64,000 nt of DNA, taken from an uncultured Collinsella sp. GTDB taxonomy: Bacteria; Actinomycetota; Coriobacteriia; Coriobacteriales; Coriobacteriaceae. A model generated the notes under the pieces. That model was not told where the DNA came from, did not search any database, and saw only the letters and a list, made by a program, of their open reading frames with translations. The DNA is taken from assembly GCA_900541715.1 (NCBI GenBank), contig UQLI01000007.1, positions 1 to 64,000 of the forward strand. The letters run 5' to 3'. The position numbers and the translations under genes are program-made. Positions 48,687 through 57,622 of this stretch are shown here, piece by piece (the first letter of the stretch is position 1; every line of letters starts with the position of its first letter).

Positions 48687-49409
48687 ATGAACGCTTCGTC
48701 TAAAAAGAAACTGGCCCAATACGAGCGCTTGGCGGGTACGCTTCGCGACCGCATCGCCTCCGGCACCTACGCGCGCGGAGACAAGCTACCGTCCGAGATG
48801 GAACTCATGGACGAATCGGGTCTGTCGCGCAGCACCGTGCGCCACGCCCTTAAGGTGCTCGTTGATGAGGGCCTGGTGCGCACCGAGCGCGGGCGTGGCG
48901 CCTTTGTGGCCGACACGCCCGCGCTCCACGAGAACAACCTGGTGTTTTCGAGCTATACCAAGCAGGTCGAAGGCCAGGGCATGAAGCCCACCACGCGCAC
49001 GGTGGACTCGGGCTTTACCAAGGCGGGCGGCAGCATAGCTAAGTTCTTTGATGCCGCCGTGGGCAGCAAGCTCGTCAAACTTGTCCGTCTGCGCTACCTG
49101 GACGACGCGCCACTGTGCCTGGAGACCACCTATCTGCCACCGAGCTTTGAGGCACTCATCGATCGCGATATCAACGGTTCGCTCTACGCCACGCTGCGAC
49201 AGGAGTTCCATCGCGCGCCGGCACAGGGGCATAAGACCTTTGAGGTGTGCTACGCCTCGCAAAACGAGGCGTTTTTGCTCAACGTTGAGCGCGGGCAGGC
49301 GCTGATCCTGATCACCGACTACGTCTACGACACCGACGGCCGCCCGCTCCATGTCTCCAAGCGCATCCAGCGCACCGACCGCGCCAAATACACCGAGCCC
49401 ATCGGCTAA
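48687..49409 (+). CDS. GntR-family (HutC/UTRA) transcriptional regulator (3)
   Basis: 240 residues. Winged helix at about 8-80 (LAQYERLAGTLRDRIASGTYARGDKLPSEMELMDESGLSRSTVRHALKVLVDEGLVRTERGRGAFV) and a UTRA domain to the end. Divergent from SIS gene 3; direct operator repeats in between, one just before its own ATG, predict autoregulation and control of the SIS gene. SD is weak (ACAGG). The stop is followed at once by a GGGACAG repeat. Confidence 0.9.
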   Translation: MNASSKKKLAQYERLAGTLRDRIASGTYARGDKLPSEMELMDESGLSRSTVRHALKVLVDEGLVRTERGRGAFVADTPALHENNLVFSSYTKQVEGQGMKPTTRTVDSGFTKAGGSIAKFFDAAVGSKLVKLVRLRYLDDAPLCLETTYLPPSFEALIDRDINGSLYATLRQEFHRAPAQGHKTFEVCYASQNEAFLLNVERGQALILITDYVYDTDGRPLHVSKRIQRTDRAKYTEPIG

Positions 49410-49442
49410 CCTGCCAAAATAAACCTGTCCCTAAATGGTAGA
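49410..49442. repeat. GGGACAG hairpin repeat, degenerate copy between convergent genes
   Basis: CCTGCCAAAATAAACCTGTC then CCTAAATGGTAG; matches the 28832 copy for its first ~25 bases. It overlaps the last codons and stop of the GNAT gene on the other strand and directly follows the GntR 3 stop. Confidence 0.65.
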
Positions 49443-50021
49443 TTTGGGGAGGTCGGGGAACCAGGTTGGTTTGGGTTGGTTGGGTGTGCGCTCGGCTAGG
49501 ACCAGCTCCATCCAGCACATGTCGTACCAGCGGCCGAACTTTTGGGCGCAGCGGTCGAAGGTGCCCACCAGGCGATATCCCATATGGGCATGGAAATCCT
49601 GGCTGTTGTGCGTCAGGTACTCATCGTCCTTATCGTGCGGCACGGCGATGAGGGCGCACATGTTGGTGATGCCCATCGCGATCAGGCATTGCTTGAGCGC
49701 ATCGTGCAGCTTGCGGCCCAGCCCGCCGTGGCGTACATCGCGCGCCAGGTAGATCGATGTCTCGACCGACCAGTCGTATGCCTCGCGGCTGTTGAGCGGG
49801 CTCGCATAGGCATAACCCACCGGACGCCCGTCCAGCTCCATCACCAAATACGGGTAGCGCTTGAGCGTACGCTCGATGCGCCCGGCGAACTCCTCAACGC
49901 TCGGCACCTCGTATTCGCAGGTAATCGCCGTCTGGCGCACATACGGCTCATAGATGGCAAGCAACGCCGGCGCATCATCGGGCGTCCCCAGGCGAATTGT
50001 CGGCTCGGACATCTCGGTCAT
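49431..50021 (-). CDS. GNAT-family N-acetyltransferase
   Basis: 196 residues. N-terminal IRLGTPDDAPALLAIYEPYV, acetyl-CoA region RDVRHGGLGRKLHDALKQCL and C-terminal HMGYRLVGTFDRCAQKFGRWYDMCWMEL match the phosphinothricin-acetyltransferase-like subgroup; natural substrate unknown. ATG 50021 follows GGGAGAAGGG. The final codons and stop lie in a GGGACAG repeat, so the C-terminus may have been remodelled by that repeat. Confidence 0.88.
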   Translation of the reverse strand: MTEMSEPTIRLGTPDDAPALLAIYEPYVRQTAITCEYEVPSVEEFAGRIERTLKRYPYLVMELDGRPVGYAYASPLNSREAYDWSVETSIYLARDVRHGGLGRKLHDALKQCLIAMGITNMCALIAVPHDKDDEYLTHNSQDFHAHMGYRLVGTFDRCAQKFGRWYDMCWMELVLAERTPNQPKPTWFPDLPKSTI

Positions 50022-50046
50022 ACAACCCTTCTCCCTCAAAAGCAAA

Positions 50047-50081
50047 GGCCGCCCTGCGCCAAGCTCAGGCGCAGGGCGGCC
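50047..50081 (-). terminator. Terminator of threonine aldolase gene
   Basis: 14-bp stem GGCCGCCCTGCGCC / GGCGCAGGGCGGCC, loop AAGCTCA; the minus strand continues TTTGCTTTT. Confidence 0.88.
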
Positions 50082-50099
50082 CCTTGTCATTACATCAGG

Positions 50100-51125
50100 C
50101 TACAGGACAGCCGCCAACGCGTCGATATCCTCCTGCGTCGTGGCCCAGCTGGTGCAAAAGCGCACCACCGTGTGGGTCTCGTCGTACTTTTCCCAGTACT
50201 CGATCGAGGCATGCTCGCGAATGCGGGCCATGTCCTCGTTGGGCAGAATCACAAACTGCTGGTTGGTCGGCGTCTCCAAGAAGAACTGGTAGCCGCGCTC
50301 GTGCAGCACGCGACGCAGCGCCTGAGCGGTCTCAATCGCCTGGCGACCAATCTCAAAATACAGGCCATCGGTAAAAAGGGCCTCGAACTGCACACCCGTC
50401 AGGCGGCCCTTGGCAAGCAGCGCGCCGTGCTGCTTAATACGCGGAATGGGATGCGCCGGGGTGTGCATGCCGCAAAACACCACAGCCTCGCCGCACAGAG
50501 CGCCGCACTTGGTGCCGCCGATGTAGAACACGTCGCACAGCTGCGCCAGCTCGGGCAGGGTAATGTCGCACTCATCGGCCGCCAGCGCATAGGCCAGGCG
50601 GGCGCCATCCACAAACAGCGGAATCTCGCGCTTCTGGCACACTGCATGGATCGCCGCGAGCTCGGCCTTGGAGTACAGCGTGCCGTACTCGGTCGATAGA
50701 CTCACGTACACGGCGCCCGGGAACACTGTGTGCTCGTAGCTCTCGTTTTCGTAGAACACCTGGATATAGTTCTCGAGGTCCTCGGCGTGCATCTTGCCCT
50801 CGTAGCCGGGGATGGTGAGCACCTTGTGGCCGCCAAACTCGATGGCGCCTGCCTCGTGACAGGCGACGTGGCCGGTCTCGGCAGCAACGACGCCCTCGTA
50901 CGGCGCAAGCAACATGTCGATCACCGTCGCGTTGGCCTGCGTGCCGCCCACCAGAAAAAACACGTCGGCATCGGGGGCCTGACAGGCCTCGCGGATAAGT
51001 TGCTTGGCACGCTCGGTGTGCGCATCGGTACCGTAGCCGGGCTGCGGCTCCATATTGGTGTCGACAAGCGCCTGCAGCACCGCCGGATGTGCACCGTGGG
51101 AATAGTCGTTGTTAAACGCGAGCAT
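50100..51125 (-). CDS. ltaE: Low-specificity L-threonine aldolase
   Basis: PLP enzyme cleaving threonine/allo-threonine to glycine and acetaldehyde. 341 residues. Start FNNDYSHGAHPAV is the family's substrate/cofactor loop; FFLVGGTQANATV binds PLP phosphate; Asp in VDGARLAYAL contacts the ring and the Schiff-base Lys is in IGGTKCGALCG. SD GAGAGGA before ATG 51125. Ends at a strong terminator; upstream gene is PAP2, 45 bp away. Confidence 0.93.
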   Translation of the reverse strand: MLAFNNDYSHGAHPAVLQALVDTNMEPQPGYGTDAHTERAKQLIREACQAPDADVFFLVGGTQANATVIDMLLAPYEGVVAAETGHVACHEAGAIEFGGHKVLTIPGYEGKMHAEDLENYIQVFYENESYEHTVFPGAVYVSLSTEYGTLYSKAELAAIHAVCQKREIPLFVDGARLAYALAADECDITLPELAQLCDVFYIGGTKCGALCGEAVVFCGMHTPAHPIPRIKQHGALLAKGRLTGVQFEALFTDGLYFEIGRQAIETAQALRRVLHERGYQFFLETPTNQQFVILPNEDMARIREHASIEYWEKYDETHTVVRFCTSWATTQEDIDALAAVL

Positions 51126-51170
51126 GGCAATCCTCTCTTACCGGGTATCGGCCAGATGATTCAAACGGGG

Positions 51171-52034
51171 CTATTGTACGCCGTTGGGATAGGCGATGCG
51201 CGCGGCAAGGCACTCAAGTGCCAGTACCAGGGCAAAACCGCAGCTCACGTCACTCAAAAAGTGCGCTCCAATCACGATGCGCCCAAAGGCGACGAGCGCC
51301 GCGATCACAGCCGCCGCCCAAAAGATCACGCGGCGACGCGAAGGTTTTTCCTTAAAGGCTGCCGCGGGAAGCCCGGCGAGCATAAGGCCAATCGCCGCAT
51401 GCGCCGTGTGTCCGCTCGCAAACGACTTGAACCCGTCCTTAATCACGCCGGCGGCGATATAGGCCCACTTGTCGGGGTTGCCGATCACCCACCACGGCTG
51501 AAAATTGAGCCCCGGCGTGACCTCGATCACGCGCATGCGCGGGCGCGACCATAACGGCTTAACAATGACGTTGAGGATGATGGCCTGAGCGACCCACACG
51601 GCCAGCACCATCAACGCCCAGCGCGTGAGCTCGTCGGGCTCGGTCGTGCGCGTAAAGCGATAGACGATGAGGTTGGCAGCAATGACCAGCACAAACGTCA
51701 GCACCAACTGAACCGCGATGAGTTTGCCGCCAACCCTCAGGGACGAAACGATCTCGTAGCCGGTCAGGCCAACGTTGACGAGGATGCCGAGCACGGCGAG
51801 CCACTTGCTCGTCTTGGAATCGGGTCGCGCCGAGCGCACGAGCATAACGCCCGCGATGCTCGCCGTCAGCTCGAACGGCAGCTCGCCGGCCGCCTCGATA
51901 AAGCGGCCGTACATGCTGCCGATGTTGAACAGCGCGCTCGAGATCTGATAATCGAAGAAGCTGCCCACGCCCAGACAAAGACACAGGACAACCGCGATAA
52001 TGGCGACATCTTTCTTATAGATGTATCCGAACAT
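51171..52034 (-). CDS. PAP2-family membrane phosphatase
   Basis: 287 residues with about six membrane helices. The PAP2 signature is visible as KPLWSRPRM (motif 1, ending RM rather than RP), FASGHTAH (motif 2 with catalytic His) and GRIVIGAHFLSDV (motif 3 with nucleophile His and Asp; the first Ser of the consensus is Gly). Probably a lipid-phosphate or undecaprenyl-pyrophosphate phosphatase facing outward. SD GAGAGGA. Lies 57 bp after mfd on the same strand. Confidence 0.87.
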   Translation of the reverse strand: MFGYIYKKDVAIIAVVLCLCLGVGSFFDYQISSALFNIGSMYGRFIEAAGELPFELTASIAGVMLVRSARPDSKTSKWLAVLGILVNVGLTGYEIVSSLRVGGKLIAVQLVLTFVLVIAANLIVYRFTRTTEPDELTRWALMVLAVWVAQAIILNVIVKPLWSRPRMRVIEVTPGLNFQPWWVIGNPDKWAYIAAGVIKDGFKSFASGHTAHAAIGLMLAGLPAAAFKEKPSRRRVIFWAAAVIAALVAFGRIVIGAHFLSDVSCGFALVLALECLAARIAYPNGVQ

Positions 52035-52049
52035 GCTTTCCTCTCGATG

Positions 52050-52092
52050 GAACCAGATTGCCCAAATGGGGCGTTTGCAGCGTCGACTCGCT
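52050..52092. repeat. Truncated remnant of the covarying structured element
   Basis: CCAGATTG, CCCAAATGGGGC and GCAGCGTCGA occur in the same order and spacing as the 3' part of helix P1 and the linker in copies 1 and 2. The 5' half and P2/P4 are missing. It too sits at the 3' end of a minus-strand gene (mfd). Confidence 0.55.
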
Positions 52093-55000
52093 AGTCATCA
52101 TCACTAGCACCCAGCTGCTGCAGCAGCATGAGCGCGGCCGCCACCGGGCCGGTGCCGTCGTTGGCATCGAGGCCGCGACCCAGGCCGCTGCCCGCGCCGG
52201 CGCCCGCCTTGTAGGGCACCGACAGCTTGCGACTCTTGGGGAAGTTCACCGCGCCATAGCGGGTCTTTAGTTCAAAGGCCACCTTCTTGGGCACGTCGAC
52301 GCCCAAAAACGTGATGCGTCCACCGCTGAGCGTGACGCTCTCGAGCCCCAGGCGCTCGCCGCGAATACGGATGCGCGCGCGGTTGAACAGGTTGAGTCCC
52401 GCCAACGGCAGCTCGCCATGCGCGGCCTCGGTCTCCTCCTGCACCTCGTCGATGCTCTCCAGGTCCCCAGCAGCCGCGAGCTTGCGGTACACGAGCACGC
52501 GCTGGTCCACCGCCGGCATGTACTCCTCGGACAAGAAGTAGTCGGCCGGCAGGTTGATGCCCACGCTCGCCGCCTCCACGCCGGCATCGTCGTCGCCGCG
52601 CGCCTCGGCCACGGCCTGGCCCAGCATCTGCGTAAACAGGTCAAAGCCCACGCTCGACAGGTTACCGTGCTGCTCGGCGCCCATAAGCGAACCGGCGCCG
52701 CGGATCTCCAGGTCGCGCATGGCGATGCGCATGCCGCTGCCCAGGTCCTGGAACTCGGAAAGCGCGGTCAGGCGTGCCGCGGCCTCCTCGGTAAGCGGCA
52801 GCTCGCCGGGGAACATAAAGTACGCGTATGCCTGCGTGGCCGAGCGGCCCACGCGGCCCTTAAGCTGGTAGAGCTGTGCCAGACCCAGACGCTGCGAGTC
52901 CTCAATGATGAGCGTGTTGGCCGTTGCGTTGTCGATGCCGCTCTCCACGATGGTCGTGGCGATAAGCACGTCGATCTTCTTGGTCGCGAACTCGATCATC
53001 ACGTCCTCGACCTCGCGCGGGCTCATCTTGCCGTGCGCCACGCCCACGCGCGCCTCGGGCGCGGCCTCGTGCACGCGCGCCACGGCATCGTCGATGGTCT
53101 TGACGCGGTTGGACACGTAATACACCTGACCGCCGCGACCCACCTCCAGGCGAATCGCCGCGCTCACCACGTCGGGGTCGTACTCCCCCACGTGCACGAT
53201 CACGGGACGACGCCCAGTCGGCGGCGTGGTGATCAGGCTCATGTCGCGCACGCCGCTCGTGGCCATCTGCATGGTTCGCGGAATCGGCGTTGCCGAGAGC
53301 GTGAGCACGTCGATTTGCTCGCGCAGATTCTTGAGCTGCTCCTTGTGCTGCACGCCAAAGCGCTGCTCTTCGTCGATGATCACCAGGCCCAGGTTCTTGG
53401 GGTTCACGTCGGCCGAAAGCAGACGGTGCGTGCCGATGAGCACATCAATCGTGCCCTCGGCAAACGCCTTGAGCGCGCGCTTTTGCTGCGCCGGCGTGCG
53501 GAAGCGGCTGAGTACCTCGACCTCCAAGCCAAACGGGGCAAAACGCTCAAAGAATGTCTCGTAGTGCTGTTGGGCCAGAATGGTCGTGGGGCAGAGCACC
53601 ATGACCTGGCGGCCGGAGTCCACGCACTTAAACGCCGCGCGCAGAGCGACCTCGGTCTTGCCGAAACCCACGTCGCCGCACAGCAGGCGATCCATGGGCT
53701 TGGGCGCCTCCATGTCGGCCTTGATGTCGGCGATGGCCTCCAGCTGGTCGCGCGTCTCGTCGTAAGGGAAGCTCTGCTCCATCTCGATCTGCTCGGGCGT
53801 GTCGGGCGGGCAGGCGATACCGGTAATCGACGAGCGGCGCGTATACAGGTCGACCAGGTCAAACGCCAGCTTTTTGGCGTTCTTGCGCGCCTTGTTGGTG
53901 GCACGCGTCCAGTCGGCGGTGTTGAGTCTGGTCAGACGCGGTTTATCGCCGTCGGGGCCAACGTAGCGCGTAATGCGGTCAACCTGCTCGAGCGGCACGT
54001 AGAGCTTGTCGCCATCGGCGTATTCCAGCAAAAAGTAGTCGCGTTCCTTGCCGCCCACTTCCTGGCGCGCGATCTCGCTAAAGAGCGCGATGCCGTGAGT
54101 GGCGTGCACCACGTAGTCGCCCGGCTTAAACGGGAACGTGATCTGCGTAATGTCCACCTTGCGGCGGCTGCGCGCGCGGTTGGCGTCCATGCGGGCGTTG
54201 AGGTCGGCGATCGAGAACACGGCCAGGTTGGCATCGGGCACCACTACGCCCTGCGGCAGGGCGGCATCGACAAAGGTTACGCGTCCGCGCGAGATGGTGG
54301 GCACGGCAGCACCGGCGGCAGCCTGGGCGGCACCCGCCTCGAGTGAGCGGGCGTTGAGCGCATCTGCCTTGCGCTCGCGAATGGAAGCATGGGCCTCCTG
54401 GCGGGCGGCACGGTCGGCAGAATCCGCCGCTGCCACGCGCACGCGGTCGCCGATAGCGCCGGTATTTTCGGGCGCCGCGGTCAGCGACTCCTCAAAGGTA
54501 ATGCCCTCGTCGCCAAAGGTAAGCTCCATCGACTCGCGCGCACCGCGGTCGGGGATGGCAAACACGCAGGCATAGCGCTTACCCACGACCTCCTGGATGC
54601 GCGTCATAAAACGGTTGTCCGAGCCTGCGATGGCCGGCTGCTCAATCTTGAGCTCGGCCGTCACCGCACCGCCGGCACGGATGAGGCTCACGTAGTTCAG
54701 GCGCTGCTGGGCACCAAAGTCGAGCTGTTGGGCGCGCACGTACAAGCCGTCCAGGCGATCGACCCCCGCCTCGCCGGCACGGGCCTCGATATCCTCGTAG
54801 GCGCGCAGGCAATCGTCGAACAGCGAGCGCGGCTCGGACAGCACCACGAGCGCCTTGCCGCTCACGTGCGACAGCGGGCTTACGGTCTGGCCGTACATCA
54901 CCGGCAAAAAGCGATCGAGCTCAGGCGTGACGATGCGCGCATCCACCATCTCGAGCAATGCGGCCAGTTTGCTGTCGTCCTGGCTGGCACGATAGAGCGC

Positions 55001-55723
55001 CACATGCATGTTGTGGACGGCCTCGTCGGTAAGCGCCAGCTCACGGCAGGGGAAGATCTCGATGCTGTCTTCGTTGCCGATGGTCTGGCCCGTTGAGCTC
55101 ACCATACGGCGGATGCGATCGATCTCGTCGCCGAAAAACTCAATGCGCACGGGCGCTTTTTCCTGCGCGGGGAACACCTCGACGGTGTCGCCGTGCACAC
55201 GGAACAGGCCGGGCGCGTCGGCGGCACCGGCATTGGTGTAGCCCATGCCCACCAAGCGCTGTGGCACCTCGTCAAAAGGAATCTCCTCGCCCACCGCAAA
55301 AGTAGTGGACTCCCAGTAGCGGCTCTCGACTGGCGGCACGCAACGCAGCAGCGCACGGGCCGAGGCGACCATGATGCAGTTGTCCCCGCGCACGATGCGC
55401 CCGAGCGCCTCGCAGCGCTGGGCAACCACGGCATCGTCAGGCGCCTGCTCGCGCCACGGATAGTCCTTGCGCTCGGGAAAACGGCACACGTGCGCCAGGC
55501 CCAGATAAGCAGCAAGGCTGCGCGCGGCGCGATCGGCCGCGTCCTCGCCGCTCACAATGTAGACCGTGGGGCGCGGACGGCGCGCAAACTGGGCTGCCGC
55601 CATAAGCGTGCGACCCGATTGCGACACGGCCAGCGTCACGTCCTCGCCGGCATCGAGTCCGGCCTCGACAGTCTGCAGCGCCTCGGCAGTGTAGAGCTGC
55701 GCGGCTATACGGTGAATGAGCAT
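52091..55723 (-). CDS. mfd: Transcription-repair coupling factor Mfd
   Basis: Removes RNA polymerase stalled at lesions and recruits UvrA. 1210 residues, full length. The UvrB-like N-terminal module has a degenerate ATP site. The RNA-polymerase-interacting CarD-like domain is around DYVVHATHGIALFSEI. The RecG-like motor shows Walker A LLCGDVGFGKTEVALRAAF, DEEQ box IIDEEQRFGVQHKEQL and motif VI QLKGRVGRSATQAYAYF. The C-terminal TRCF domain follows. A ~55-residue Ala/Arg-rich insert (around DSADRAARQEAHASIRERKA) precedes the CarD domain. ATG 55723 has CGGAGGAA upstream. Confidence 0.97.
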   Translation of the reverse strand: MLIHRIAAQLYTAEALQTVEAGLDAGEDVTLAVSQSGRTLMAAAQFARRPRPTVYIVSGEDAADRAARSLAAYLGLAHVCRFPERKDYPWREQAPDDAVVAQRCEALGRIVRGDNCIMVASARALLRCVPPVESRYWESTTFAVGEEIPFDEVPQRLVGMGYTNAGAADAPGLFRVHGDTVEVFPAQEKAPVRIEFFGDEIDRIRRMVSSTGQTIGNEDSIEIFPCRELALTDEAVHNMHVALYRASQDDSKLAALLEMVDARIVTPELDRFLPVMYGQTVSPLSHVSGKALVVLSEPRSLFDDCLRAYEDIEARAGEAGVDRLDGLYVRAQQLDFGAQQRLNYVSLIRAGGAVTAELKIEQPAIAGSDNRFMTRIQEVVGKRYACVFAIPDRGARESMELTFGDEGITFEESLTAAPENTGAIGDRVRVAAADSADRAARQEAHASIRERKADALNARSLEAGAAQAAAGAAVPTISRGRVTFVDAALPQGVVVPDANLAVFSIADLNARMDANRARSRRKVDITQITFPFKPGDYVVHATHGIALFSEIARQEVGGKERDYFLLEYADGDKLYVPLEQVDRITRYVGPDGDKPRLTRLNTADWTRATNKARKNAKKLAFDLVDLYTRRSSITGIACPPDTPEQIEMEQSFPYDETRDQLEAIADIKADMEAPKPMDRLLCGDVGFGKTEVALRAAFKCVDSGRQVMVLCPTTILAQQHYETFFERFAPFGLEVEVLSRFRTPAQQKRALKAFAEGTIDVLIGTHRLLSADVNPKNLGLVIIDEEQRFGVQHKEQLKNLREQIDVLTLSATPIPRTMQMATSGVRDMSLITTPPTGRRPVIVHVGEYDPDVVSAAIRLEVGRGGQVYYVSNRVKTIDDAVARVHEAAPEARVGVAHGKMSPREVEDVMIEFATKKIDVLIATTIVESGIDNATANTLIIEDSQRLGLAQLYQLKGRVGRSATQAYAYFMFPGELPLTEEAAARLTALSEFQDLGSGMRIAMRDLEIRGAGSLMGAEQHGNLSSVGFDLFTQMLGQAVAEARGDDDAGVEAASVGINLPADYFLSEEYMPAVDQRVLVYRKLAAAGDLESIDEVQEETEAAHGELPLAGLNLFNRARIRIRGERLGLESVTLSGGRITFLGVDVPKKVAFELKTRYGAVNFPKSRKLSVPYKAGAGAGSGLGRGLDANDGTGPVAAALMLLQQLGASDDD

Positions 55724-55827
55724 GCTGTTCCTCCGGCATTGCAACGCCAAAAGCCCGCCGGGGCAAGCTCGGCGGGTCGTACGTCAAAAATCATTGCCTG
55801 TCATGGTAGCGCATGGAGAGGACTCCT

Positions 55828-55870
55828 GCTCAAGCGTACGCCCAGCCCCGCAACAAAAACGCCAGATAGA
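55828..55870. repeat. 43-bp direct repeat, left copy
   Basis: Matches 57540-57582 at 39 of 43 positions (GCTCAAGCGtACGCCcAGCC ...). The two copies are in the same orientation and bracket the ATP-grasp gene. Confidence 0.8.
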
Positions 55871-55946
55871 ACTGGACTCACCGGCTTCGCCAAAATTTCC
55901 CCGTCACGTCGAACGCCGCAACCACGGAAGGTGCCCCAAGAAACGG

Positions 55947-57413
55947 CTATTCCTCAAAAAAGCTCGCAACGTTTAAGCGGCTCGTCCACTCGCCTATGGT
56001 GTTGGCAAAACCGACGCGTGTATACACGCCCGCAAAACGGCCGCGATACAGGTACAGGCCTTCCATATTAGAAGCGGGCGCAAAACCAAGATCATCCACA
56101 AGTCCTTTGGGCGCCTCTCCTCGATGCGGCCCATCGACAAGCGTTCCGCGCAAGCAGGGAGTCTGATACTGCTGAGCATACTCCTGTACAATCGCCCCAG
56201 CGGCCGCAGCGCGAGCTAGCACCTGGGACCATTCCTGTTCCGTGACATCCAAACCAGCGACAACGCCAACCGCATTGTAGCCGCCGCACGGCTTGACGAT
56301 CCATCGATCCTTTTCGACAAATCTCAACAACTGGGTGCTTTCGTCCAAAATCTCGGTATAGGGCACATGCTCCCGTACAAACGATTGCTCCTCCGAGCTC
56401 AACAAGGACTGACCGGCCCGAGACCACAAAAACGCAAATACGGTCTTAGTCGCACACGGCCACGTTCTAAAACCACCAACGATACATGCAAGCCCTTCTT
56501 GGGCAGCCTCGATTAAGGCCGAGCGTCCGTCGCACGGCTTATCCCACAGCTCGCCGGTCACCGCGCGCCGCCAAACGCAATCAATGGGACCAGCGGCATC
56601 GCACAGGCGCCTAGCACCGCCCTCTTCTTCGGCAATCCGCAGGTCGCGCACGTCCGCAAAGCGTGCGACTACACCCCGCCGCCTCATAAGGTCGACAAAA
56701 TGAGCCGCATCTTCCAAGTCGATGCTTTCCGAATAGTCGACGATTGCCACCGAAGCGGGATAGATCTTTGATTGCGGTGCATGGGGTCCCTCGTCAACGC
56801 GGACCCCGTCGTCCGATCGTGCACTATCCTCGGTGCGGCGAGGATGGGCCAGCTCCCACTCTGCATAGGTCTCAAACAATGCATCTATCCAGCTACCGCA
56901 CAAATCGTACTGCCGAAAGCCGGGATGATTGGACGCAAACTCCTCAAAGGAAGGTGTCATTCGCACGGCTTGGCAGACCGCATCGGTCACTACCATTCCA
57001 GCGCTGCCATCGGTATTGAGCTCGCAAAACGTATACGACCCGGTGTCCTCGTCAAGAAAGATATCGACGCGCGCAAGGGGAATCTGGCAATCATAGCCGG
57101 CATCCATAGCGCACAGGTCAGCAAAAGCCGGATCCATGCGAAACCACGCACGCACGGACGCATCGGAGCAAAACGCCCGCGTCACCTTGTCCATGATGCC
57201 GTACATACGCTCGGCGGCCTCTTTAAGAAGCGCCGTCATGTTCTTGTCGAATATCTTTGGCGTCAGAGCCCAGGGCGCAGGATCGCCGTGGTAGAGCGCA
57301 TGGGTTTGAGACAAGTGCTCGTCGCCTTTGCGACGACCAGGCAGGTCACCTTCGCGCTTGCGCACGATGCGCTCAAAACAATCTTCAAGCTCTCGCGTCT
57401 TCGATGTTGCCAC
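55947..57413 (-). CDS. ATP-grasp ligase-like protein (glutathionylspermidine-synthase-like fold)
   Basis: 488 residues. The order of blocks suggests a circularly permuted ATP-grasp of the glutathionylspermidine synthase/DUF407 type: substrate-binding RVDIFLDEDTGSYTFCELNTDGSAGM with acidic metal ligands (~105-135), VDCVWRRAVTGELW, then GGFRTWPCATKTVFAFLW and the ATP-lysine region DRWIVKPCGGYNAVGV (~370). Such enzymes form amide bonds between a carboxylate and an amine. No partner biosynthesis gene is adjacent and the substrate is unknown. GTG 57413 is favoured (GGAGGG four to six nt before); ATG 57425 has no SD. The gene is flanked by 43-bp direct repeats, compatible with acquisition as a unit. 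Confidence 0.65.
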   Translation of the reverse strand: MATSKTRELEDCFERIVRKREGDLPGRRKGDEHLSQTHALYHGDPAPWALTPKIFDKNMTALLKEAAERMYGIMDKVTRAFCSDASVRAWFRMDPAFADLCAMDAGYDCQIPLARVDIFLDEDTGSYTFCELNTDGSAGMVVTDAVCQAVRMTPSFEEFASNHPGFRQYDLCGSWIDALFETYAEWELAHPRRTEDSARSDDGVRVDEGPHAPQSKIYPASVAIVDYSESIDLEDAAHFVDLMRRRGVVARFADVRDLRIAEEEGGARRLCDAAGPIDCVWRRAVTGELWDKPCDGRSALIEAAQEGLACIVGGFRTWPCATKTVFAFLWSRAGQSLLSSEEQSFVREHVPYTEILDESTQLLRFVEKDRWIVKPCGGYNAVGVVAGLDVTEQEWSQVLARAAAAGAIVQEYAQQYQTPCLRGTLVDGPHRGEAPKGLVDDLGFAPASNMEGLYLYRGRFAGVYTRVGFANTIGEWTSRLNVASFFEE

Positions 57414-57539
57414 GTTACCCTCCATTGCTCGATTTTTTGCTCATGCTACGCCAGCGCGCGCGGCTTCGGCGCGCTTGAATAGCCTTCTAAATTAGCAACA
57501 CATTTTTGCATGAGGCAGCGGGAGGCAACATATACTCCA

Positions 57540-57582
57540 GCTCAAGCGCACGCCTAGCCCCGCACCAAAAACGCCAGACAGA
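57540..57582. repeat. 43-bp direct repeat, right copy
   Basis: Second copy of 55828-55870 (39/43 identical). Both copies lie just after the stop of a minus-strand gene, this one after the zinc-ribbon gene, so they could alternatively be a recurrent 3' element. Confidence 0.8.
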
Positions 57583-57622
57583 CGAGCCACCTGGCGCTAT
57601 CAGAGTGAGCTATACGCCGAGC

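Noticed and set aside
52418..54346. 642-codon plus-strand frame opposite mfd
   Set aside because: Antisense shadow; translation is His/Leu/Arg-rich and resembles no protein family.
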